This document shows, piece by piece, positions 46,926-56,299 of a stretch of 64,000 nucleotides of DNA. Within the stretch, counting starts at the first letter, position 1. Every line of letters begins with the position of its first letter. The position numbers were made by a program, and so were the translations under genes. The stretch comes from Flavobacterium acetivorans (GTDB taxonomy: Bacteria > Bacteroidota > Bacteroidia > Flavobacteriales > Flavobacteriaceae), in contig NZ_CP087132.1 of NCBI RefSeq assembly GCF_020911885.1, forward strand, positions 3,348,001 through 3,412,000. Reading direction: 5' to 3'. The notes beneath the pieces are model-generated. The model had not been told where the DNA came from and searched no databases. It saw only the letters and a program-made list of their open reading frames with translations.

Positions 46926-48395
46926 TTATTTCATTAGCTTTAGCTTCTTAAGTACATTATCAATAACTTGATTAATTTCCATAGAAATTCTAAATTTATA
47001 ATTGATATACACGTATAAAACCGTCACCAAAACTGATTTTAGTCCAATGGCAATTATAGGATTAAAAGGAAATTCCCAAAAATAAAATAGTAAAAATATC
47101 GCAGCCGTGATGACTATAGAATGTAATGTTTGCTTTGTAAAAGGATACAAATGCAATCTTTTAACCACAAACATTAACTTGGCCAAACTGTATAAAGTTA
47201 TTGATAATAAAGTCGCAAAAGCAGATCCCATAATACCATACATTGGAATAAAAATCATATTCAGTCCAACGGCCACTACAACTAAAAAAACTCCTAAAAA
47301 CAATACGGCTCTATAATATTTTGTATTAAAAATAATAGCATTATTATTCCCTAATATCAAATCAAAATATTTAGACAATCCAATCATAAAAACAACCAGA
47401 ATTCCACCGCTATACTCTTTTGGAATTATAACGTATAACATATTTATATTAACAAAAATTCCTAGCATCACAAAACCACCCACAACTTGTAAATTAATCG
47501 ATGTTTTTTTGTACAAATTATTGAGTTCGTCGTGTTTGTTTTCATGCATCAATTTTGCGGTTATAGGATATACAATTTGATGCATCGCTCTACTAGGAAC
47601 CGATATAACCAGAGCAATAAAAGTTGCAATCGAATAATAGGCAATATTATCGATTAGCATATATTGATTAAGCATAATTTTATCTCCATCCAAAAGTAAA
47701 TTAGCCACACTTCCTGACAAAATAATATAAAAAGTATAAGTCAAAATACCCTTGGTATTGTCTGGTAATTTAAACTGAAATATCGGTTTCTGGATACTAA
47801 ATGCATACAACATAGTTATCAAAAAAGCCAAAAAATATAGCGCAGCTGTTGCATAAACAAAACCTTCTACCGTCAGCCAATTAAAATAAACGCCTATCAA
47901 TAAAAACAACGAAAACAATCGCAATCCCACTTCTTTAATAAAATTCCCAAAAACAGAATGCATATGCACGCGTAACCAAGCATAAAATATTTCAAAATAA
48001 GCCATGCACAAGCCAATAAATGGGATCAACCAAAGGTAATCTTTGACTATCGCATTCTTTTTTGATAGAAAAAACAAAATCTCATCCTGAAAGAAAAATG
48101 CAATTAATAACATTGGAATTATTAATAGCAAAGGAAATAAAACTGTAAAAGATAAAAAACGAGAGCGCTCTTTATCCGTTTCATATTGCGAATAGAATTT
48201 CACCAAAGTATTTTGCATTCCTATAGCAAACAATGGCATAATAACGTTAGCACAAGAAGTAATATAATTGGTTAATCCATAGAAAGTAGCTCCCAGAAAA
48301 AAAGGATACAAATAAATCGTGTTTACCGCTCCAATCCCAAATCCGATATAGGTAATTATAGTGTTTTTTAAGGATTGATTTAAAACTATTCCCAT
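46926..48395 (-). CDS. polysaccharide flippase, Wzx/MATE-like (oligosaccharide exporter)
   Basis: The 489-residue inner-membrane protein has about 12-14 membrane helices and the arrangement of the Wzx/PST exporter family (YPFFLGATFYGLTNYI near the N-terminus; ISVPSRAMHQIVYPITAKLM in the middle). It would flip lipid-linked glycan units across the inner membrane. It is the last gene of a three-gene minus-strand operon with a glycosyltransferase and a YfhO-type protein, with gaps of 20 and 54 bp. Confidence 0.87.
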   Translation of the reverse strand: MGIVLNQSLKNTIITYIGFGIGAVNTIYLYPFFLGATFYGLTNYITSCANVIMPLFAIGMQNTLVKFYSQYETDKERSRFLSFTVLFPLLLIIPMLLIAFFFQDEILFFLSKKNAIVKDYLWLIPFIGLCMAYFEIFYAWLRVHMHSVFGNFIKEVGLRLFSLFLLIGVYFNWLTVEGFVYATAALYFLAFLITMLYAFSIQKPIFQFKLPDNTKGILTYTFYIILSGSVANLLLDGDKIMLNQYMLIDNIAYYSIATFIALVISVPSRAMHQIVYPITAKLMHENKHDELNNLYKKTSINLQVVGGFVMLGIFVNINMLYVIIPKEYSGGILVVFMIGLSKYFDLILGNNNAIIFNTKYYRAVLFLGVFLVVVAVGLNMIFIPMYGIMGSAFATLLSITLYSLAKLMFVVKRLHLYPFTKQTLHSIVITAAIFLLFYFWEFPFNPIIAIGLKSVLVTVLYVYINYKFRISMEINQVIDNVLKKLKLMK

Positions 48396-48415
48396 GAAAG
48401 CTTGGAAGTTTGAGG

Positions 48416-49708
48416 TTAAAAATTAGAATTAATCAATTGAGCCAATTCTTTCGTTAAGTTTTTTCTGGAATATTTTTGCAAACCTACAGCATTTGACTCT
48501 AATTTTCCTTCCAAAAATTGATTGTAATAGTCTAAAATCATTGATTTCAGCTTATTCTTCTCCGAATAATCAAAGAACACTCCTGTATTAGTATTATTAA
48601 TAATTTCTTCAAAATCAGAATTCTTAGGACCAATGGCTATAATAGGCCTATTGGAAACCATATATTCAAATAATTTCCCGGGAATAATACTTTTGGTATC
48701 TTCTGAATCAATTTCGATCAGCAACAATAATTGTGATTTTCTTTGGTGCGCCACAGCTTCTGCATGCGAAACATAGCCTAAGTTATTCAAATAGGGATTT
48801 AAACCAAACTTAGAGATTGTGTCTAAAACTTCTTGACTTATCGCGCCAATCAATTTAAGCTCAAAATGAAGTTTAAAATCCGGAATTTCAGCAATTAATT
48901 CAACCAAACTTTCCCATAGAATCAGTGGATTTCTTTCGGAAAGAAAGGAACCAATATGCGCCAAACTGAATTTAGTGTCCAAAGTTTGTTTTTCTACCTT
49001 CTCCACATCATAACCATTCGTAATAACGGCAATAGGTTTAGTTGTGATGGATTCAAATTCGGTTTTTGTGGTCTTACTGGTAACGATAACAGTATCGGCT
49101 GAATTCAAAACCTGATGCTCTAAAGTTTTATGGGTTTTAGCAGCATAATTAGATAATCGCAAGGATTTATGATAGCCAATTGTGGTCCATGGATCTCTAA
49201 AATCAGCAAACCATTTTAGATCTAACCTTTGTTTCAACTCTAATCCGATAAGGTGCAAGCTATGCGGAGGTCCAGAAGTAACTATGGTGTCAATCTTATT
49301 TTCAATAATATATTTTTCTAAATAAGCAACCGAAGGCGTTACCCAAAAAACTCGGGCATCCGGAATAAAAAGATTCCCGCGTATCCAAAGAAACACTTTG
49401 TCCAAAAAGGATTGTTTCTTCTTATTGGGCATAATTCCCGAACTTATTTTTTTGGTTTTACTTTTAGAAAAAAAAGACGCCAATTGATAAGGTTCAAAAA
49501 TTCTCTGTTTCAGAATAATTGCTTTTTCTGAAACTTCTTCTACCAACTTTTCATCAACAATAGGATAGGTTGGATTTTCTGGAATATAAACGACAGGTTG
49601 AATCCCAAAATCTGGCAAATATTTTACGAATTTTAACCAACGTTGCACGCCTGGACCTCCCGCAGGCGGCCAATAATAGGTTATGATAAGGATTTTCTTT
49701 GATTCCAA
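48416..49708 (-). CDS. glycosyltransferase, GT4-like
   Basis: The 430-residue cytoplasmic enzyme starts with ILIITYYWPPAGGPGVQRWLKFVKYL, the N-terminal signature of GT-B family 4-like transferases. The C-terminal half has GPKNSDFEEIINNTNTG, and a conserved E in the IPGKLFEYM motif, as expected for retaining GT-B enzymes. It transfers a sugar from a nucleotide-sugar to a lipid- or glycan-linked acceptor, probably the substrate of the flippase that follows. Its start is a TTG codon at 49708. Confidence 0.88.
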   Translation of the reverse strand: MESKKILIITYYWPPAGGPGVQRWLKFVKYLPDFGIQPVVYIPENPTYPIVDEKLVEEVSEKAIILKQRIFEPYQLASFFSKSKTKKISSGIMPNKKKQSFLDKVFLWIRGNLFIPDARVFWVTPSVAYLEKYIIENKIDTIVTSGPPHSLHLIGLELKQRLDLKWFADFRDPWTTIGYHKSLRLSNYAAKTHKTLEHQVLNSADTVIVTSKTTKTEFESITTKPIAVITNGYDVEKVEKQTLDTKFSLAHIGSFLSERNPLILWESLVELIAEIPDFKLHFELKLIGAISQEVLDTISKFGLNPYLNNLGYVSHAEAVAHQRKSQLLLLIEIDSEDTKSIIPGKLFEYMVSNRPIIAIGPKNSDFEEIINNTNTGVFFDYSEKNKLKSMILDYYNQFLEGKLESNAVGLQKYSRKNLTKELAQLINSNF

Positions 49709-49762
49709 GTTTAAGATTTATAGTTTATGGTTTTGAAAACCAAAAAAAGGACATTTAAAATT

Positions 49763-52195
49763 TTAAACTTCAGACTTTAAACCTTTTTTTCTCTCGTAAT
49801 AAATTCCGCCAATTAATAAAAGTAACATTCCAACTGAACTTATAAATGTTATCGTACTTCCTGTCTTAATTACTTCAGGTTCAAATTTGAATTCAATAGT
49901 ATGCTCTCCGCCTGGGACAATTAAAGCTCTCAATACATAATCAACTGGGAAATGATCTGTTTTTTCTCCATCAATGTAGGCATTCCAACCATTTTCATAA
50001 TAAATTTCGGAGAAAACAGCTAAGGCTTCATTTTTAGTAGCAGAAGTATATTTTAAATAATTCGGTTTATATACATTCAACTGAATGGTTCCTGTCGTGT
50101 CTAAATTCTTTTTCAGCTGCGCATTTTTAAATTTAGAACGGTAACGATTAATGTTAAAAATTGCTATTTTTTTACTGTCAAACTTATCCAACATTCGCAT
50201 TTCATCGTCGGCTTTATTGACCAATTTGACATCGCTTACAAACCAAGCGTTTCCATTGGCATCCGGGTTTATGGTTGGAAATTCTTTTCCTTCCTTATCG
50301 GTTTGGATTACGTATTTTACGTTCAACATATTTAGCATTTCCAAATTATTTTTGGAAATCTGATAATCAAATAATTGCTGTACGCGTCTTGGTTTTGCGG
50401 CATGATATCCTCCAATGGACTTATGAAAATAAGAAGCTCTCGCACTGGATAAATTTCCATTAACCTCAAAAACACGATAATGTCCTGTATCTTTTAGAAT
50501 TTCTGCGTCAACAGCTGTTTCCTGAAAAGGAGCTTCAACATCTCTTCCGCTCACAAAGTCTTTAGCCGAAACATATTTTTTATCCACCAAAAACAAATCC
50601 GAAACCATAAAAAGTCCTACTAAAATAATAGCCGCATTCTGAGCTATCCTATTTTTTATAAACAGCCATAAAACTCCAGCCACCAATACTATAAAAAATC
50701 CGGAACGCAATAAATCAGCACTATACAAAGTCATTCGATCTGCTTTTAAAGCATCCACGAATCCAGGACCGTAACTTTCTAGATAATAAGCATCGTTAGC
50801 TCCCGAAAAACTGAACATGCTTTTGCTGAAGAATAAAGCTAAAATAAGTCCAAAAACAACCGCGGCTGATTGCCAAAGTGCTTTCCATTGTATCTCTTTT
50901 TCTAACTTAAAAAAAGTTTGTAACCCCATAATGGCTAGAACAGGGAAACAGAGTTCTAGAATCACTTGGATCGAAGAAACGGCTCTAAATTTATTGTACA
51001 TCGGTACATGGTCAATAAAGAAGTCCGTTATAATTGGAAAATTCTTACCCCATGAAAGTATAAGTGCAGCAATAGCACCTGAAAGAAAAACATATTTAAT
51101 TTTTCGTTCATCAATAAATAAAGCTAATATTCCTAAGAAAAAAACAACAATTCCAATGTAAGCCGGAGCGGCAACAATAGGCTGATCGCCCCAATAAGTT
51201 GGCATTCCGGTAACAAAATCAGCTGCTTGTCCTTCTGGCACGCCCTGACCAATCATAAATTCATACATGCTACTATCTGTTCCTAAAGCCTCATGATTTG
51301 AACCTCCAAAAAGCCTTGGGACAATCAGATTAAAACTCTCAGCGATACCATAGCTGTATTCCGTGATATAATCGTAAGTCATCGCACTAGAACTAGTACT
51401 TTTTGATCCATCAGGATTAAAACTCAATTCACTTTTTCCTCGAGTACTAAAATCGGCATATTCTGCAGTAGCCATCAAATTAGTAGCGTTAGCTCCAATA
51501 GCCAAAATACCGGCAACAGACAAAATTCCAAAAGATTTAAAAAGTGCATTATATTCTTTGGCTTTTAAATCCAAGTAAATAAAATATCCCGACAGTATCA
51601 GTAAGAAAATCAACAGATAATATGTCATCTGAAAGTGGTTCGCATTAATCTCTAAAGCCGTGGCAAAAAGAGTCAGCAAGCCTCCTAAAACATATTTTCT
51701 TTGAAAAACCAAAATAAATCCGGCAATAACCATTGGCATATAAGCAATAGCATGTGCTTTGGCATTATGACCAACACCTAAAATAATAATTAAATAAGTG
51801 GAAAAACCAAAAGCAATAGCTCCAAAAAAAGCTTTCAATGGATCGATTCTAAGAACCAATAACAAGCCGTAAAACCCTAAGAAATACAAAAACAAATAAT
51901 CAGCGGGACGAGGCAAAAAGCGCAAAGCATCATCAATGGCTCCAATATAATCATGCGGATATTTAGCTCCCAATTGATAAGTTGGCATTCCACCAAAAGC
52001 CGAATTAGTCCAATAAGGTTCTACATGATCAGTGGCTCTAAAGTCATTTTGCTCTTTGGCCATTCCGGTGTATTGTACAATATCAGATTGGAAGATTTGT
52101 TTACCTTGCAATACAGGATAAAAATATAGGAGAGAAACTACAACAAAACCAAATATGGCTAAGGCGTGTGGATAGAACTTATTTATTATTTTCAA
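49763..52195 (-). CDS. YfhO-family membrane glycan-modifying protein
   Basis: The 810-residue protein has about 12-13 membrane helices in its first 540 residues and a C-terminal extracytoplasmic domain (about 550-780), the YfhO layout. QSDIVQYTGM near the start is typical of the first periplasmic loop, where GT-C-like enzymes carry their acidic residues. YfhO proteins in other bacteria add sugars to teichoic acids or surface glycans outside the inner membrane; here the same role on a surface glycan is likely. It starts with TTG (52195). Confidence 0.82.
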   Translation of the reverse strand: MKIINKFYPHALAIFGFVVVSLLYFYPVLQGKQIFQSDIVQYTGMAKEQNDFRATDHVEPYWTNSAFGGMPTYQLGAKYPHDYIGAIDDALRFLPRPADYLFLYFLGFYGLLLVLRIDPLKAFFGAIAFGFSTYLIIILGVGHNAKAHAIAYMPMVIAGFILVFQRKYVLGGLLTLFATALEINANHFQMTYYLLIFLLILSGYFIYLDLKAKEYNALFKSFGILSVAGILAIGANATNLMATAEYADFSTRGKSELSFNPDGSKSTSSSAMTYDYITEYSYGIAESFNLIVPRLFGGSNHEALGTDSSMYEFMIGQGVPEGQAADFVTGMPTYWGDQPIVAAPAYIGIVVFFLGILALFIDERKIKYVFLSGAIAALILSWGKNFPIITDFFIDHVPMYNKFRAVSSIQVILELCFPVLAIMGLQTFFKLEKEIQWKALWQSAAVVFGLILALFFSKSMFSFSGANDAYYLESYGPGFVDALKADRMTLYSADLLRSGFFIVLVAGVLWLFIKNRIAQNAAIILVGLFMVSDLFLVDKKYVSAKDFVSGRDVEAPFQETAVDAEILKDTGHYRVFEVNGNLSSARASYFHKSIGGYHAAKPRRVQQLFDYQISKNNLEMLNMLNVKYVIQTDKEGKEFPTINPDANGNAWFVSDVKLVNKADDEMRMLDKFDSKKIAIFNINRYRSKFKNAQLKKNLDTTGTIQLNVYKPNYLKYTSATKNEALAVFSEIYYENGWNAYIDGEKTDHFPVDYVLRALIVPGGEHTIEFKFEPEVIKTGSTITFISSVGMLLLLIGGIYYERKKGLKSEV

Positions 52196-52242
52196 GATAA
52201 AATGGTTTGGATTAGAGTAAAATGGTACTAATTACGACAAAT

Positions 52243-52524
52243 TTAATCTATTTCTTCGTAATCCACATAATCTCCTACTTTTTTAGTCTCCCTCGGATTT
52301 TTAGAATGGGCAGTGTTATAAATTATTTCATCATTGCTATTGGATTTTCTCCATGAGGCATCCTGCGAACGCTGTTGTTGCTCTTGAAAATTGGATCCGG
52401 CTTTCTCCACCACTTTTTTAACCAATAAAGGCAAAAATAATTTTGCCAAAAACTTAAAAATATAGTAGAAAGCTACAATATAAAATAGGGTTTTTATAAA
52501 ACCCGCAAAAGAAGCGGTTTGCAT
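52243..52524 (-). CDS. DUF4834 family protein
   Basis: The 93-residue protein has one or two membrane segments (about 5-40, FAGFIKTLFYIVAFYYIFKFLAKLFLP) and a hydrophilic C-terminus ending in VGDYVDYEEID. The DYVDYEE end and the position before a YfhO gene match Flavobacteriaceae DUF4834. I used the ATG at 52524 instead of a TTG at 52530. Confidence 0.75.
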   Translation of the reverse strand: MQTASFAGFIKTLFYIVAFYYIFKFLAKLFLPLLVKKVVEKAGSNFQEQQQRSQDASWRKSNSNDEIIYNTAHSKNPRETKKVGDYVDYEEID

Positions 52525-52606
52525 AATCAAAATATTTTTTTAGCAAAATTAGCAAATCAAAAGTTCAAAATTAAACTATCATTCTTAAATAAATAATAAA
52601 ATATAG

Positions 52607-52614
52607 TACATTTG
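52607..52614 (+). promoter_or_regulatory. candidate -7 box TACATTTG
   Basis: An exact TAnnTTTG match 35 bp before the start at 52650; no clear -33 TTG. Confidence 0.4.
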
Positions 52615-52649
52615 AAAAGCGTTATTACTTTTAATTTTAAAAAAATAAT

Positions 52650-53585
52650 ATGTCAAAACTTAAACTACTAATCTTCAGTGCCCTGATACTGATCCCTAGT
52701 TTTCATTATGCACAGCATACCGATCAGATAAATTCCAACAGACCCGGAGAAACCATGTCGGCATTTTCAGTTGGAAAATCGGTATTTCAAGTAGAAACCG
52801 GAATTTACGGAATTACAGAAAAACACGATCTACTGAATTATGATGCAAACGGTTTTGGGGTAGACATGACGCTAAGATGGGGTTTGTTTTTGGAAAAGCT
52901 AGAACTAATTGCGGATTTACAGTACCAAAATCAAATAAAAACTGAAAATTTTAAAGAATATAATCTGGCCGCCTTAAAACAAACCGTTTTGGGCGCTAAG
53001 TACCTAATTTACGATCCTTTTAAAGACCACGAGAAGAAAATTAATATCTACAGCTGGAAAGCCAATCATGCCTTCAATTGGAATCAATTTATTCCAGCCG
53101 TTTCTATTTTTGCAGGAGCAAATATTACTTCGTCCAACAATCCTTATTATTTTTCTCCAAAAGGAGAAATTTCACCAAAATTAATGCTAATTACCCAAAA
53201 TCATTTTGGTGACGGAACATGGGTTTTTGTAACGAACATCATCGGAGATTATATCGCTACTGATTATCCAAGTTATGGATATGTGCTAACTCTGACAAAA
53301 GGTTTTAACGACAAATGGTCTGGCTTTATAGAAAACCAAGGTTTCAAAAGTGATTTTTACAGCGATGCCATCGTTAGAGGCGGCGCAGCCTATTTACTGA
53401 ATAAAGACATGCAAATCGATGCTTCCATCAGCAGCAGTCTAAAAAATACTCCTTCGATACTTTACGGAGGAATAGGCCTTTCTTGGCGCTATGACGCTAA
53501 TTACAAAGAAGTCCGAGTTAATTTAGACAATAACGATTCTGATAAAAAAGCCCAAAGAAGAGCCAAGAAAACTAAAAAAGGATAA
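52650..53585 (+). CDS. outer-membrane transporter-like protein (MetA-pathway type)
   Basis: The 311-residue protein has a signal peptide (to about YAQ, residue 22) and a mature part with NSNRPGETMSAFSVGKSVFQVETG, the pattern of the PF13557-like outer-membrane family linked to phenol-degradation transporters. It would be a small beta-barrel, with alternating aromatic strands through to about residue 285. The Lys/Arg-rich end (KKAQRRAKKTKKG) is unusual for a barrel terminus and may be a soluble tail. The GNAT-like gene starts 25 bp later. The substrate is unknown. Confidence 0.78.
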   Translation: MSKLKLLIFSALILIPSFHYAQHTDQINSNRPGETMSAFSVGKSVFQVETGIYGITEKHDLLNYDANGFGVDMTLRWGLFLEKLELIADLQYQNQIKTENFKEYNLAALKQTVLGAKYLIYDPFKDHEKKINIYSWKANHAFNWNQFIPAVSIFAGANITSSNNPYYFSPKGEISPKLMLITQNHFGDGTWVFVTNIIGDYIATDYPSYGYVLTLTKGFNDKWSGFIENQGFKSDFYSDAIVRGGAAYLLNKDMQIDASISSSLKNTPSILYGGIGLSWRYDANYKEVRVNLDNNDSDKKAQRRAKKTKKG

Positions 53586-53610
53586 AAAAAATACAATCTA
53601 AAAAAGCATA

Positions 53611-54729
53611 ATGATTACAATAAAAGAAGCCAAAACTAAAAGCGAATTAACTGACTATATTAAATTTCCTTTTTCTTTATACAAAGACAATGAATTCTGG
53701 GTTCCGCCAATTATTGCCGATGAACTGGAAACTTTTGACAAAACTAAAAATCCAGCATTTGAAAATGCCGAAGCCTATTTTTTTCTTGCCTATAAAAATG
53801 ATCAAATTGTGGGGCGTATCACGGCAATCATCAATTGGAGTGAAGTAAATGACCAACAAAAAAAGAAAGTCCGTTTTGGTTGGTTTGACGTCATCAACGA
53901 CATCAAAGTCACCAAAGCTTTGCTTGAAAAAGTATACGAATTAGGTCGAAAAAATGGTTTGGAATACGTAGAAGGCCCAATGGGATTCTCTAATCTGGAT
54001 AAAGTGGGCGTGCTTACTGAAGGCTTTGACCAGTTAGGAACCATGATTACCTGGTACAACCACCCTTATTACGCAACTCATTTCGAACAATTGGGCTATG
54101 TGACCGAAAAAGAATATATTGAAAGTAAGTTTCCTTTTTCAAATGTAAAACCAGAATTTTTTGAGAAAGCAAATGAATTGGTAAAAAGAAGGTACCAGTT
54201 AAGTCCACTTAATTTTAAAACCACCAAAGAAGTAATGCCACACGTGGACAAGATGTTTGATTTATTCAATAAATCTTACGCAAGTTTATCGTCATTTGTT
54301 GCCATTTCTGATATCCAAAAAGAATATTTCAAGAAAAAATACATCAGTCTAATCAACCCGGAATACATTAAATTCGTAGAAGACAAAGATCATAATATCG
54401 TTGCTTTCAGCATTGTAATGCCTTCTTTTTCAAAAGCATTACAAAAAGCAAAAGGAAAGCTTTTCCCTTTTGGATTCATCCATTTATTGAAAGCTAAAAA
54501 ACAAAGTAAGGATATGATTTTCTATTTGATAGGCGTACATCCTGATTTTCAAAATAAGGCCGTTACGGCAATCATTTTTAATGAATATTACCATACTTTT
54601 AAAGAAAAAGGCATTGAAAACTGTTTTAGAACACCGGAACTGGCAGATAATACTGCCATCCATAACTTATGGAAACATTTTGACCCTAAAGTACATTGCC
54701 GAAGAAAAACATTTAAAATAGAATTATAG
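53611..54729 (+). CDS. GNAT-fold N-acyltransferase, bacterial ceramide-synthase-like
   Basis: The 372-residue cytoplasmic protein begins with a GNAT-like domain carrying FWVPPIIADE, KNPAFENAEAYFFLA and QIVGRITA, then EGPMGFSNLDKVGVLTEGF. That set recalls the proteins encoded beside serine palmitoyltransferase in sphingolipid-making bacteria and shown there to N-acylate the long-chain base. Here it faces an alpha-oxoamine synthase gene, end to end. It probably adds a fatty acyl group to an aminolipid backbone, a sulfonolipid or a sphingolipid. Some databases call such proteins GTP cyclohydrolase; I see no support for that. Confidence 0.65.
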   Translation: MITIKEAKTKSELTDYIKFPFSLYKDNEFWVPPIIADELETFDKTKNPAFENAEAYFFLAYKNDQIVGRITAIINWSEVNDQQKKKVRFGWFDVINDIKVTKALLEKVYELGRKNGLEYVEGPMGFSNLDKVGVLTEGFDQLGTMITWYNHPYYATHFEQLGYVTEKEYIESKFPFSNVKPEFFEKANELVKRRYQLSPLNFKTTKEVMPHVDKMFDLFNKSYASLSSFVAISDIQKEYFKKKYISLINPEYIKFVEDKDHNIVAFSIVMPSFSKALQKAKGKLFPFGFIHLLKAKKQSKDMIFYLIGVHPDFQNKAVTAIIFNEYYHTFKEKGIENCFRTPELADNTAIHNLWKHFDPKVHCRRKTFKIEL

Positions 54730-54733
54730 TCAA

Positions 54734-54767
54734 AAAAAAATCCATTCTGTTCAAGAATGGATTTTTT
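54734..54767. terminator. bidirectional terminator hairpin
   Basis: A perfect stem aaaaaaatccattct (54734-54748) and agaatggatttttt (54754-54767), 5-base loop, between two convergent genes, with A/T tracts in both directions. Confidence 0.86.
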
Positions 54768-54788
54768 CATATAAATATTACTACATTA

Positions 54789-56051
54789 CTATGCATCTAA
54801 ATCTACAGTGGTTCTCGATGCAATTTCTTTATAAGTTCCGTTCACTAATTTCTCACGGATTGCTTCAAATGCTGATAATGTCTCATTAATATCTTCCAAA
54901 GTATGTGAAGCCGTAGGAATCATTCTTAGCAAGATAATCCCTTTTGGAATAACCGGATAAACAACAATTGACAAGAAAATACCATAATTTTCTCTCAAGT
55001 CATTTACCATAATCATTGCTTCAGGAATACTTCCTTCAAGATATACCGGAGTAATACAAGTATTAGTATCTCCAATATTAAATCCTTTCTCTTTTAACCC
55101 GTTTTGTAAGGCATTAACATTTACCCAAAGTTTGTCTTTGATTTCAGAAGACTTACGCAATAACTCCAAACGTTTCAACGAACCAATAGTTTGAATCATT
55201 GGCAATGCTTTGGCAAACATTTGCGAACGCAAATTGTATTTTAAATAATCAATAACATCTTTATCTGCAGCTACAAAAGCACCAATATTAGCCATCGATT
55301 TAGCAAAAGTAGAAAAATAAACATCTATTTCATCCTGAACTCCTTGCTCCTCACCTGCTCCGGCTCCTGTTTTTCCAAGTGTACCAAAACCATGTGCATC
55401 ATCAACCAACAAACGGAAATTGTATTTTTGCTTCATAGCCACAATTTCTTTCAATTTACCTTGCTGACCGCGCATTCCAAAAACACCTTCGGTAATAAAA
55501 AGAATTCCTCCACCTGTTTCGGCAGCCATTTTCGTAGCGCGTTGCAGGTTTTTCTCCATACTTTCCAAGTCATTATGCTTGTAAGTAAAACGTTTTCCCA
55601 TGTGCAAACGAACTCCATCTATAATACATGCATGTGAGTCAACATCATACACAATGATATCGTTTTTAGTAACCAAAGCATCTATGATTGACACCATCCC
55701 TTGGTAACCAAAATTCAATAAATAAGCCGATTCTTTCATTACAAAAGCAGCCAATTCTTCTTCTAATTGTTCGTGATATTTGGTGTGACCACTCATCATT
55801 CGCGCACCCATTGGGTAAGCAGCTCCAAACTGAATAGCCGCATCCGTATCTGCTTGACGCACTTCTGGATGATTCGCAAGACCCAAATAGTCATTCAAAC
55901 TCCAGTTCAAAATATCTTTTCCTCCAAACTGCATTCTCGGCCCTAATTCTCCTTCTAATTTAGGAAAAACAAAATAACCCTCAGCTTGTGAAGCCCATCT
56001 TCCTAATGGACCTTTATTGTTTTGAATTCTTTCGAATAAATCCTTTACCAT
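54789..56051 (-). CDS. alpha-oxoamine synthase (PLP), sulfonolipid/sphingolipid first enzyme candidate
   Basis: The 420-residue PLP-dependent acyltransferase belongs to the KBL/AONS/SPT family, which condenses an acyl thioester with an amino acid and loses CO2. The PLP lysine is K251 in FSTFAKSMANIG, the aspartate is D218 in LVDDAHGFGT, and SLNDYLGLANHP and ARMMSGHTKYHEQLE are typical. Flavobacterium enzymes of this clade can use cysteate to build capnine, the base of sulfonolipids; serine (sphingolipid) is the alternative. The neighbouring GNAT protein would N-acylate the product. Substrate choice is inferred, not shown. Confidence 0.82.
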   Translation of the reverse strand: MVKDLFERIQNNKGPLGRWASQAEGYFVFPKLEGELGPRMQFGGKDILNWSLNDYLGLANHPEVRQADTDAAIQFGAAYPMGARMMSGHTKYHEQLEEELAAFVMKESAYLLNFGYQGMVSIIDALVTKNDIIVYDVDSHACIIDGVRLHMGKRFTYKHNDLESMEKNLQRATKMAAETGGGILFITEGVFGMRGQQGKLKEIVAMKQKYNFRLLVDDAHGFGTLGKTGAGAGEEQGVQDEIDVYFSTFAKSMANIGAFVAADKDVIDYLKYNLRSQMFAKALPMIQTIGSLKRLELLRKSSEIKDKLWVNVNALQNGLKEKGFNIGDTNTCITPVYLEGSIPEAMIMVNDLRENYGIFLSIVVYPVIPKGIILLRMIPTASHTLEDINETLSAFEAIREKLVNGTYKEIASRTTVDLDA

Positions 56052-56266
56052 AATATATTAAGTACTATTTTTAATTTTAAGAGGTTGCAAAAATAATTAT
56101 TTAAATTTTATAATAGTATCGAAAGTAGTTTTATTTTTTTAGAAGCAACTCCAGCTCTTCACTTTAATTTTTTCTCTTTGAACTAAAACCTATTTTGGTT
56201 CTAAGAAAAAAAAGAAAAGATTATCTATTCAACTGGTGTCAAGAATTATATTATTAATAAACTTCG

Positions 56267-56274
56267 TACCTTTG
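56267..56274 (+). promoter_or_regulatory. candidate -7 box TACCTTTG
   Basis: An exact TAnnTTTG match 25 bp before the start at 56300; no clear -33 TTG. Confidence 0.42.
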
Positions 56275-56299
56275 GATAAGCATTTCAATATTAAAATTT

